Source: JAXHUH01 sp034211175 (lineage in GTDB: Bacteria; Actinomycetota; Acidimicrobiia; Acidimicrobiales; CAIXPF01). From it: a DNA stretch of 64,000 nucleotides. The stretch lies in the NCBI GenBank assembly GCA_034211175.1, contig JAXHUH010000014.1, positions 33,706-97,705 of the forward strand, given 5' to 3'. The position numbers were made by a program, and so were the translations under genes. Positions 8,903 through 15,993 of this stretch are shown here, piece by piece. Position 1 is the first letter of the stretch. Each line of letters opens with the position of its first letter. A model generated the notes under the pieces. It did not search any database and had not been told where the DNA came from. It worked only from the letters and a program-made list of their open reading frames with translations.

Positions 8903-8942
8903 ACAGTAGCAGCGCGAGCTAGATGATGGCGCGATCTAGCTC
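8903..8942 (-). promoter_or_regulatory. PadR operon promoter with inverted-repeat operator
   Basis: TACTGT (complement of 8903-8908) is a -10 box 7 bases before the GTG at 8895. GAGCTAGAT at 8916-8924 and ATCTAGCTC at 8934-8942 form a perfect 9-bp inverted repeat with a 9-base spacer, covering the -35 region. Repression by the adjacent PadR is inferred. Confidence 0.65.
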
Positions 8943-9337
8943 ACACCGCTACAAGTCACTCGGGCTCGACGCGCGGGCCCGGCAGCTCGGGCGTGGCCGG
9001 ACGGGACGCGCCGAGTCATGCGAGCGCCCAGACAGCGGTCACGAGCGGCGGCGCGCCGGCGATCGCGAATCGCCAGCGTCCGAGGCCACCCACCGGGGCG
9101 ACGACGACGGCGGCGGCAGCGATGTGGGTGAGGAGGAGATGACCGTCACGGAGGGGCGGCAGGGGCGGGCGGGCAACGACGCCGGCGCCCGCCCCCGGCC
9201 CGAGGTCAGGCCTCACCATAGAGGTGCAACGGATTAGGCACAACACAATTGACCTTTTTCAGAGTGCATGTCATCGTCGGTGCATGGAGCCTCATCCAGC
9301 CCGTCGACGCACGTCGCGGCCGTCCCGTGGCCCCGCC
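8943..9337. other. stretch without a supported gene
   Basis: No frame has a recognisable protein. Reading the minus strand gives a short hydrophobic piece (THIAAAAVVVAP, near 9100-9130) that could be a membrane-gene remnant. Bases 9230-9260 are clearly poorer in GC than the surroundings, which may mark an old junction next to the decayed exchanger gene. Confidence 0.4.
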
Positions 9338-9750
9338 GCCACGAGCGCGCCGGAGCTCGCGGTCGTCGGCCGGGCCCTGCGGGTGGGCGACAACGAGCTG
9401 GCCGTCGGCAGCATCGTCGGGTCGAACACCGCCAACGTGTTGCTCGTCCTCGACCTGGCGGCTGGTCCTCGGCGCGATGAGCGTCGTGACCGGCATCGAC
9501 GTCCCGCTCGACCTGGCGCGGCTCGACCTGCCGATCATGGTCGTCGGCCGCCGCCGCGTGCCTCGTGCTCGACGCCACCGACGATGGCACCCGGGACCTC
9601 TTCGCCGTCGCCATGGTCGGGGTCGTCCTGCCCCTGAGCGTCCTCGCCGTCGCCACGATCGTCCTGCGCCGCCACGCGGGCCTCGAGGCGCCCCCGACCA
9701 CGATCGGGGCCAACCGACCGCTCGCGTCCACCACCCCGAGAGGAGCATGA
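9338..9750 (+). pseudogene. calcium/sodium antiporter (CaCA family) remnant
   Basis: Three frames give consecutive pieces of a CaX-type K-independent Na+/Ca2+ exchanger. Frame 2 reads ATSAPELAVVGRALR then ELAVGSIVGSNTANVLLVL, the alpha-repeat motif. Frame 3 continues LVLGAMSVVTGIDVPLDLAR. Frame 1 ends with LFAVAMVGVVLPLSVLAVAT. At least two frameshifts are needed, and the first helices and most of the second half are missing, so no transporter can be made. The last piece runs to a TGA at 9748-9750, just before the next gene. Confidence 0.65.
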
Positions 9751-9752
9751 CC

Positions 9753-10142
9753 ATGTCGACCACGACCGACCTCGCGACCGCCGAGCACCGGCTCCAGCGG
9801 CTCGCGCTCCTCGTCCGCCGCATGTGGGCGGACGAGCCCGGGCCCGAGCGGCCCGACCGGGTGGACCTCCTCGCCCGACTGACCGAGCTGGACCTGACCG
9901 TGGAGCGGCTCCAGCTGCGCTGCGCCCGCAGAGAGGGACGCCCCGATTGCGCGCCGCTGCCCGCGGCCGAGGCGGTCGCCGTGGACGACTGCATCGCCAC
10001 CGGTGTCGAGCTGGCACGCCGGTGGGCCGACGGTGCCGCGCTCGACCCCGCGCTGCCCGCGAGCCGGCGGGCACCGGACGCGTCGACGCCACGCGCCCGG
10101 ACCTGCCGGAACCGGGATCGGATCCGGAGCGCGGCCGCATGA
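9753..10142 (+). CDS. hypothetical protein
   Basis: The 129-residue product is not recognised. Residues 1-60 (TTTDLATAEHRLQRLALLV, then LTELDLTVERLQLRCARR) look helical and may form a coiled coil; the C-terminal 40 residues are Arg/Pro-rich and probably disordered. The ATG at 9753 is preferred over 9747 because AGGAG at 9741-9745 is correctly spaced from it. Its stop overlaps the next ATG (ATGA at 10139), so it is probably co-translated with the winged-helix gene. Confidence 0.55.
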   Translation: MSTTTDLATAEHRLQRLALLVRRMWADEPGPERPDRVDLLARLTELDLTVERLQLRCARREGRPDCAPLPAAEAVAVDDCIATGVELARRWADGAALDPALPASRRAPDASTPRARTCRNRDRIRSAAA

Positions 10143-10510
10143 GCCCGCCCCACGCATCGGCCACCATCAGCGAACCACGAGTGGCCAATCATGACGTCTA
10201 CGATCGACGTGTGTCGTTCGCCGAACCGGACCCGCGGCTGCCCAGCTGGACGTTCCTGACCAACCACGCACACGTCCTCATCGCGCTGTGCCGGGACCCG
10301 GACCTGCGCCAGCGCGACATCAGCCACCTCGTGGGGATCACACCGGGGGCGGTCCAGCGGATCCTCGACGACCTCGAGCACGAGGGCTACCTCCGCCGAG
10401 AACGGGTCGGTCGGCGCAATCACTACGAGGTGATCACCGACCTCCCGCTGCGCCACCCCCTCGAGGACGGGCACTCGGTCGAGGACATCCTCCGCCCGCT
10501 GCGCACCTGA
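10139..10510 (+). CDS. winged-helix (MarR-like) transcriptional regulator
   Basis: The 123-residue protein has a single helix-turn-helix: SWTFLTNHAHVLIALCRDPD, then RQRDISHLVGITPGAVQRI and LEHEGYLRRERVGRRNHYEV as recognition helix and wing. It ends with PLRHPLEDGHSV, a tail common to a small actinobacterial regulator family. The ATG at 10139 overlaps the previous stop by 4 bases; an alternative GTG at 10211 would give 99 residues and omit an unstructured leader. It probably regulates its own cluster. Ligand unknown. Confidence 0.75.
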   Translation: MSPPHASATISEPRVANHDVYDRRVSFAEPDPRLPSWTFLTNHAHVLIALCRDPDLRQRDISHLVGITPGAVQRILDDLEHEGYLRRERVGRRNHYEVITDLPLRHPLEDGHSVEDILRPLRT

Positions 10511-10696
10511 ACCGACCGCCGGGCTCCCGGTCCCGGAGCAGCGCGCGCCGCGCTTGAACGATCGATGCCGACGCGTGCGGCCGACGCGACCCGGTCGCAG
10601 CGCCGGCGAGGCGCGCCCCGTCGACCATCCGGACCGCCCGCGTCGTACCGACGACACCGGGCCCCACCCCACACCTGCCCATCAGGAGTCGAACCC

Positions 10697-11602
10697 GTGC
10701 CCACGGACTTCGTTCCGAGTGACCCGAGCCTCATGATCACCAACAGCCACGGAGACGTGCTCCCGTTCTCACGCGGGATCATGGCGACGAGCCTGCTGGC
10801 GACCGGGATCCGGACCGAGGAGGCCTATCGCCTCGCCTCGCTCGTCCAGCGATCGCTCGACGACGGCCATGACATCCATCAGGCGGACGAGCTCGTCGCC
10901 GCGGCGTGCAGCGTGATGCGCGCCGAGCCGGGCGGCGAGCGGATCGCCGAGCAGTGGCTCGCGTGGCGTGCTGCCCGCAAGAGCGGCCGCCCGGTCGTGA
11001 TCGTGCTCAGCGGCGCCCCGGGTGTGGGCAAGAGCACGCTGGCGACCCGGTTGGCCGTCCGGCTGGAGATCACACGGGTCGTCACGACGGACGCCATCCG
11101 CGAGGTGCTGCGCATGGTCGTGCCGCCGACCGTCCTGCACGAGCTCCACCTGTCCACGTTCGAGTTGCTCGGGTCCGAGGAGCACGACCGGTTCGTCGGC
11201 TTCGACCGGCAGTGCTCCACGGTGTCCAACGCGCTCGCCGCGGTCGCTGCGAGACTGGTGACGGAGAACCGTTCCGTCATCGCCGAGGGCGTGCACCTGC
11301 AGCCCGGCGTGCTCACCGGCGCACTCGCGGACCACCCCCAGCGGCCCGTCGTCATCGAGCGGGTCGTCACGGCACGTGAGCACGTCCACCGCGCCAACCT
11401 GGACAATCGCCGCACGGAGGAGCCGCTCCGAGCGGGCGACCGCCATTGCCGCAACTTCGACCGGATCGTCGCGATCCAGCAACGCCTGCAACAGCAGGCA
11501 CACGAAGCCGGCGTGCGCACGATGGACACGACGGAGGCCACCGGATTGACGCAGGACCTGGTCGGCGAGATCGTCGAGCGACTCGGACAGGACGACGGAT
11601 GA
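10697..11602 (+). CDS. 2-phosphoglycerate kinase-like protein with ATP-cone domain
   Basis: The 301-residue protein matches the architecture of archaeal 2-phosphoglycerate kinase. An ATP-cone-like region spans residues 15-95 (VLPFSRGIMATSLLATGI, then RIAEQWLAWRAARKSGRP), followed by a P-loop kinase domain with GAPGVGKST at 106-114, VVTTDAIREVLRMVVPP and VIAEGVHL. Characterised relatives phosphorylate 2-phosphoglycerate to 2,3-bisphosphoglycerate; a zeta-toxin-like kinase role is a weaker alternative. GTG at 10697 follows AGGAG at 10684-10688. The downstream HAD gene overlaps it by 4 bases, so the two probably act together. Confidence 0.75.
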   Translation: MPTDFVPSDPSLMITNSHGDVLPFSRGIMATSLLATGIRTEEAYRLASLVQRSLDDGHDIHQADELVAAACSVMRAEPGGERIAEQWLAWRAARKSGRPVVIVLSGAPGVGKSTLATRLAVRLEITRVVTTDAIREVLRMVVPPTVLHELHLSTFELLGSEEHDRFVGFDRQCSTVSNALAAVAARLVTENRSVIAEGVHLQPGVLTGALADHPQRPVVIERVVTAREHVHRANLDNRRTEEPLRAGDRHCRNFDRIVAIQQRLQQQAHEAGVRTMDTTEATGLTQDLVGEIVERLGQDDG

Positions 11603-12264
11603 CCGCGCTGCACCACCCCACCGGGACGGACCGGCCCGCCGTCCATCCCAGCGACACGGCGGAGCACCCGATCCATCGGTCCGACGTGCTCGTCGTCCTC
11701 GATGCCCACGGCGTCGTCTTCAACCGGGCCTTCCCGATGTTCGTCCACGATCGGGCCCTGGCGCGGGGGGACGACCCGGTCGCGGTGTGGGACCGCTGGC
11801 GAGGCGAGTGCCGCCTCGACCTCTGGGAGGGGCGGATCGCGCCGGACACGATGTGGGCACACCTCTTCCCGGGCGACGACCCGTCCGTGCTCACCGCCGG
11901 GCTCCGCGACACCTACGACCGGGGACCGCTCTACGACGACGTGGTCTCGAGCCGCAACCGGATGTGGTTGCTCAGCAACCACTGCTCGGAGTGGCTGATG
12001 CCCCAGCTACGGCGCTTCGGTCTCGTCGACCGGTTCGAACGGGTCCTGGTGTCGGACCAGCTCGGCATGGCCAAGCCATCGTCGGCCCTCTTCGAGCTCG
12101 TGCGCGAAGAAGCCGGTGGCCCCGTCGTGTTGTACGACGATTCGGAGGCGAACGTCGCCGCGGCCCGTCGAGCGGGACTCGACGCCCACCACGTCACCGA
12201 CGAGCCGCCCGGCAACGGCGCCCTGCCACCACGTGGACCCGACCGTGGAAGCCACGACCGATGA
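11599..12264 (+). CDS. HAD superfamily hydrolase-like protein with altered motif I
   Basis: The 221-residue protein has the HAD core: motif I VVLDAHGVVF (residues 33-42), motif II Ser in MWLLSNHCSEW, the motif III Lys in LGMAKPSSALF, and motif IV VLYDDSEANV. Motif I normally reads DxD; here the second Asp, the general acid/base, is His37, while nucleophile Asp35 remains. It is either specialised or not a standard phosphatase. Its ATG at 11599 lies in ATGA with the kinase-like gene, so a phosphoryl-handling pair is likely. Confidence 0.75.
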   Translation: MTALHHPTGTDRPAVHPSDTAEHPIHRSDVLVVLDAHGVVFNRAFPMFVHDRALARGDDPVAVWDRWRGECRLDLWEGRIAPDTMWAHLFPGDDPSVLTAGLRDTYDRGPLYDDVVSSRNRMWLLSNHCSEWLMPQLRRFGLVDRFERVLVSDQLGMAKPSSALFELVREEAGGPVVLYDDSEANVAAARRAGLDAHHVTDEPPGNGALPPRGPDRGSHDR

Positions 12265-12293
12265 CGTTCTGTCCCGCAGTCCCCAACCGAGGC

Positions 12294-12494
12294 TCAGCCC
12301 CAGCTGAACGCAGCTCGTCCGGCGGAGCCGGCGAGCGAGGCTCAGCCGAACGCAGCTCGACCGGCGGCCGCCAGGCCGTCGGCGAGCGAGTATCAGCCCC
12401 AGCTGAACGCAGCTCGACCGCCGGAGCCGGCGAGCGAGTATCAGCCCCAGCTGAACGCAGCTCGACCGGCAGAGCCGGCGAGCGAGTATCAGCC
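12294..12494 (+). repeat. tandem palindromic repeat array, four units
   Basis: Units lie at 12294-12341 (48 bases), 12342-12392 (51), 12393-12440 (48) and 12441-12488 (48), with a six-base start of a fifth. Each has TCAGCC, usually CCAGCT, GAACGCAGCTCG, a short self-complementary segment, and GAGCGAG. The stem differs between units but stays paired: CCGGC/GCCGG in units 1 and 4, CGCCGG/CCGGCG in unit 3, and a longer stem in unit 2. The array sits between two convergent genes, and its last bases supply the stop codon of the anti-sigma gene. Confidence 0.85.
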
Positions 12495-13166
12495 AAGGTC
12501 CACGCGTGCGACCTCGATCGGGCTGGGGGACGGGTCCCCGTCGCCGGGCTCGGCGGTGATGACCAGCATCGGGTAGAGGGCGGGGTCGACGGCGGCGGTC
12601 AGGGTGATGTCGCTCACGCCCTCCTCGTCGGGGTGGAACGTCCCGGCGGAGATCCGATCGGGCGAGCCCGGCTCGTCGTCGGGGCCGACGAACCACACCT
12701 CGTAGAACTCGCCGGTCGGCAGGATCTCGAGCTCGTCGGTGTGGAGTCGCACGACTCGGCCGATGCCGAGGCGCACGCCCTCGACCTCGCCCAGCTCCTC
12801 GCCGTCCGGGCCGACCAACGCCTGGGAGAACTCGACGACGCCGCCGGCGGTGGCCGGATCGGCCGGTGCGCCCCGCATCAGGTAGCCGACACCGAAGGCC
12901 ACCACGAAGACCGCGACCGCCGCGGCACCGGCGAGCCACGCTGTCCGACCGCGGGGTGGTCCTCCCCGTCCGATGGGCGCGACGGCCCCATCGTGGTCGT
13001 CCGCGCCTGCGGCGCCGTCACCGTCGCCCATCCCGGTGGGGTCGGCCGCTGCGGCGTCTCGGACCGCGGCGCGCAGCTCGGCGATGCGGTCGGCCGGAGG
13101 TTCGCGGTCGAACGGACCGAGGGCGTCGGCCAGGCGGTCGAGCAGCTCGTCGTCGTCAGCGGCCAC
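12489..13166 (-). CDS. anti-sigma factor (RskA-like, single membrane helix)
   Basis: The 225-residue protein has a cytoplasmic N-terminus (ELLDRLADALGPFDREPPAD), one membrane helix at about 74-94 (AWLAGAAAVAVFVVAFGVGY), and an extracytoplasmic domain with GEFYEVWFVGPDDEPGS and ITLTAAVDP, as in the anti-sigma-K factor (RskA) C-terminal domain. The zinc-binding HxxxCxxC helix of many anti-sigma factors is absent. It overlaps the end of the sigma gene by 11 bases, so the two are co-translated, and it should hold that sigma factor at the membrane. Its stop codon comes from the repeat array. Confidence 0.75.
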   Translation of the reverse strand: MAADDDELLDRLADALGPFDREPPADRIAELRAAVRDAAAADPTGMGDGDGAAGADDHDGAVAPIGRGGPPRGRTAWLAGAAAVAVFVVAFGVGYLMRGAPADPATAGGVVEFSQALVGPDGEELGEVEGVRLGIGRVVRLHTDELEILPTGEFYEVWFVGPDDEPGSPDRISAGTFHPDEEGVSDITLTAAVDPALYPMLVITAEPGDGDPSPSPIEVARVDLG

Positions 13167-13707
13167 GGTTCACCTCCTCGAGCAGGGACTCCAGGCGACG
13201 CAGCGCCCGGGACTGGGCCATTCGTATCGCTCCCGGGCCCCGGCCGAGGACCTCGGCCGCGCCCTCGGCGCTGAGCCCGGCGACGACACGCAGCTCGAGC
13301 ACCTCCCGATCGGCCGGAGAGAGGCGGGCGAAGGCCGCCCGGAGCACGTCCCGCTCCTCGCTGGCGACCAGCTCGTCGAGCGGCCCCGGCTCACGCCCGG
13401 GGCTCGGGTCGACGTCGTCGTGCGGCTGCTCCCGCCCGCGGCGGCGATGCTGCTCGAGCACGACGTTGCGACAGATGCCGAACACCCAGGCGTCGAACCC
13501 GGCTCCCTGCCAGGTGAAGGACGGGAGCTTGTCGAGGGCGCGCACCATCGTCTCGCTGACGACGTCGTCGGCGGCGTGGTCGCTCGGTACCCGCCGCCGC
13601 GCGTACGCGAACAACCTCGGGTACGTCCAGCGGTACAGCTGCTCCCAGGCGTCGGGATCGTGGGCGCCGGCACGCGCCACGAGCTCGCGCACGTCGTCGG
13701 TCAGCAC
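13156..13707 (-). CDS. ECF-type RNA polymerase sigma factor
   Basis: The 183-residue product has region 2 (DAWEQLYRWTYPRLFAYARRR and VSETMVRALDKLPSF) and region 4 (RLSPADREVLELRVVAGLS, then AEVLGRGPGAIRMAQSRALR), joined by a short linker: the plan of extracytoplasmic-function sigma factors. GTG at 13707 begins VLTDDVRELVARAGAHDPDA; the longer upstream frame is Arg-rich and non-homologous. It directs RNA polymerase to a small regulon and is held by the anti-sigma factor encoded next. The CSLREA gene upstream on the same strand may be a target. Confidence 0.88.
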   Translation of the reverse strand: MLTDDVRELVARAGAHDPDAWEQLYRWTYPRLFAYARRRVPSDHAADDVVSETMVRALDKLPSFTWQGAGFDAWVFGICRNVVLEQHRRRGREQPHDDVDPSPGREPGPLDELVASEERDVLRAAFARLSPADREVLELRVVAGLSAEGAAEVLGRGPGAIRMAQSRALRRLESLLEEVNRGR

Positions 13708-13881
13708 AGTTGCAAGATCCGGCCTCCGGCGGTCGGGCTGCGACGCCCGGTGGCGTCGCGGTGAGGAACGGCGCCGGCCGCCACGCAGCGCGCGGCGGCC
13801 GTCGACCTGGTTCGTCGCGACGGGGGCGGAACGGAGCGACGTTACCTCGGCGGCAACGACGACCTCCGACCCCGGCAGCGC

Positions 13882-13916
13882 CCCGGGAGGCGGGCGTCGG
13901 GCGCCCGCCTCCCGGG
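13882..13916 (-). terminator. 15-bp GC hairpin downstream of the CSLREA gene
   Basis: CCCGGGAGGCGGGCG (13882-13896) pairs perfectly with CGCCCGCCTCCCGGG (13902-13916) around a 5-base loop, 60 bases past the stop at 13977. There is no T tract. The rest of the 13708-13976 gap holds nothing else recognisable. Confidence 0.6.
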
Positions 13917-13976
13917 TGTCGTCCCGGCCGCCGGTTCCCTCACCCGAGGAGGACCGGCGCGGGCGGGGTTGTTGGT

Positions 13977-15791
13977 TCAGGACGCCTCGGCCGGCACGAC
14001 GGCCGTCCCGTCGACGGTGAACGACCCGCCGTCGTTGAAGGTGTCCGGGCCGACGGGGGCGTCGTTGCCCGAGATGTCCGAGTCGTTGACGTTCGTCGAG
14101 CCCGTCGCGGAGCTCCACACCCCGCCGCCCTCGGCGGCGGCCGTGTTGGCGCTCACGTCGGTCGCGTCGATCTCGACGGTGCCCTCGCCGGTCAGGTGGA
14201 CGCCGCCGCCGTTGCCGGGTGCGGCGCCGGTGGTGTTGTGGCGGATGGCCGAGTCGGTGACGCGGGTGACCCCGACGTTGGCCTCGATCGCGCCGCCGGC
14301 GCGCATGGAGCGGTTGGCGTCGAGCGTCGACGAGGTGACGGTCGTCTCGCCCTGGTCGTTGAGGATCCCGCCGCCCGATCCGGCGGCACCGTCGGCGACG
14401 TTGGCCGTCACCGCGCTGTCGGCGACGTGCAGGGTCCCGCCGTTGTTGAACAGGCCACCGCCACCGTTGTCGGCCTCGTCACCGCTGGCGGTGTTGCCGG
14501 CGATGCGGGTGTTGGTGACGGTCATCGTGCCGGCGCCGTTCCAGAGCCCGCCGCCCTCGGAGCTCGCGGTGTTGGCGGTGACCCGGGAGCCGTCGATCGT
14601 GGCGTCGCCGTTGCCGGTGATGTGGAGACCCCCGCCGTTGCCCGGGTTCGGGCCGGCCGTGTTGTGGTCGAGCGTCACCGTGCGCAGCGTGGTCATGCCC
14701 TCGTCGGCCTCGATGGCGCCACCGGCGCGCCTCGCGGCGTTGTCGGCGATGATGACGGTGTCGACGTCGAGGGAGCCGCCGTCGTTGAGGATCCCGCCGC
14801 CGGAGCCGGCCTCACCGTCGGCGGTGTTGCCGGTGATGCTCGAGGTCGCGACGACCAGCGTGCCGCCGTCGTTGAACAGGGCGCCGCCGCCGTTGTCGGC
14901 CTCCGCGCCGCTGGCCGCGTTGCCGGTCAGGTTGGTGCCGGTCACCTCGAGGTGCCCGGTGGCGGAGACCCACAGGCCTCCACCCTCGGCTGCGGCCGTG
15001 TTGTCCTCGACCTGGGAGCTCACGAACAGGGCGCGGCCCTCGCCGGTCATGTGGAACGCACCGCCGTTGCCGGGGGCCGGACCGGTGGTGTTGGCGATCA
15101 GGCGCGACGAGCTGACCGTGGTCGTCCCGCCGTTCGCCTCGATGGCGCCGCCCGCCCGGGTCGCGGTGTTGTTCGTCAACGTGGAGGTGCCGACGGTCAG
15201 CTCGCCGGTGGTGAGGATCGCACCGCCGGAGGCCATCGGGCCGTCCGCCACGTTCTCGTGGAGGTGGACGCCGTCGAGCATGAGCGTGCCCGCGTTGGCG
15301 AACGCGCCGCCGCTGCCGCTGATCGGGTCCTCGCCGCCGGTGACGAGCCCGCCGGTGACCTCGAGGCCGTCGACGTCGAGCGTCGCGCCCTCCATCACCT
15401 CGAACGCGCGGTCGAGGCCGGCCGCGTCGACGGTGGCGGCGTACCCCTCGATCGAGACGGACGAGGTGATGTCGAGGTCGCCGGTCGCGGCGGCCTCCTC
15501 GTCGCCGTCGGCGTTGGCCAACGTCAGGGTGTAGGTCGCCGGCGGCAGGACGAGGTGCCCGCCGGCGGAGGCGTTGGCCTCCTGGACCGCGGCCCGGAGG
15601 CTGCACGCCCCGGTGGCGTCGGCGCAGACGCCGTCACCGGGTGTTGCATCGACCGTGTCGGCCGTCGTGCCGACCAGGAACCGGCCGCCGTCCGAGTCGG
15701 GCGACGGGTTGGATCCGGCCACGCCGGCCGCGCCGAGCACGACGACGGCGCTCGCGGCCGTCGCCGCGATGGGTCGCAGGTAGGAGTGCAT
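13977..15791 (-). CDS. secreted CSLREA-domain right-handed beta-helix protein
   Basis: The 604-residue protein begins with a signal-peptide-like helix (LRPIAATAASAVVVLGAAGV). A CSLREA region follows with VDATPGDGVC and GACSLRAAVQEANAS near residues 48-75. The rest is Gly/Asn/Thr-rich beta-helix rungs containing GGG and NTA motifs. A super-repeat of about 142 residues is visible: RAGGAIEA at 212, 355 and 497, with GNGG-x-x-H at 241, 384 and 526. Each super-repeat holds about five rungs. Relatives are exported surface or polysaccharide-associated proteins. It lies upstream of the sigma/anti-sigma pair on the same strand. Confidence 0.8.
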   Translation of the reverse strand: MHSYLRPIAATAASAVVVLGAAGVAGSNPSPDSDGGRFLVGTTADTVDATPGDGVCADATGACSLRAAVQEANASAGGHLVLPPATYTLTLANADGDEEAAATGDLDITSSVSIEGYAATVDAAGLDRAFEVMEGATLDVDGLEVTGGLVTGGEDPISGSGGAFANAGTLMLDGVHLHENVADGPMASGGAILTTGELTVGTSTLTNNTATRAGGAIEANGGTTTVSSSRLIANTTGPAPGNGGAFHMTGEGRALFVSSQVEDNTAAAEGGGLWVSATGHLEVTGTNLTGNAASGAEADNGGGALFNDGGTLVVATSSITGNTADGEAGSGGGILNDGGSLDVDTVIIADNAARRAGGAIEADEGMTTLRTVTLDHNTAGPNPGNGGGLHITGNGDATIDGSRVTANTASSEGGGLWNGAGTMTVTNTRIAGNTASGDEADNGGGGLFNNGGTLHVADSAVTANVADGAAGSGGGILNDQGETTVTSSTLDANRSMRAGGAIEANVGVTRVTDSAIRHNTTGAAPGNGGGVHLTGEGTVEIDATDVSANTAAAEGGGVWSSATGSTNVNDSDISGNDAPVGPDTFNDGGSFTVDGTAVVPAEAS

Positions 15792-15813
15792 GAGTGTCCG
15801 ATCTCGTCGAGGT

Positions 15814-15831
15814 CATGGACACCTGTCCATG
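15814..15831. promoter_or_regulatory. 18-bp palindrome upstream of the CSLREA gene
   Basis: CATGGACA and TGTCCATG are perfect inverted arms separated by two bases, 22 bases ahead of the ATG (15789-15791, minus strand). The position suits an operator or a leader hairpin. The binding factor is unknown. Confidence 0.45.
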
Positions 15832-15993
15832 CACGGATCGGTGCTCGTGTCACAGGGAGATCCCGGTTCTTCCCCGCCGGCGACCGGTCGAGCCCGTGCC
15901 GTCGGGGTTCACCGGGGCGTCTCGAAGGGCCGACCGGCCGGCGGCTCCCGACGGCGGGAACGGCCGGCCCGGAGGCGCATCCCGACCGGCTGC

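Noticed and set aside
9016..9246. 76-residue minus-strand frame with a hydrophobic segment
   Set aside because: No start signal or family match; too short to support a gene, though it may be a membrane-gene remnant.
12194..12496. Minus-strand frame encoding repeated TRSPA-x-x-VELRSAG units across the 12294-12494 array
   Set aside because: The repeats keep frame only because units are 48 or 51 bases. The frame has no start signal and overlaps both the anti-sigma and HAD gene ends; stem conservation explains the pattern better.
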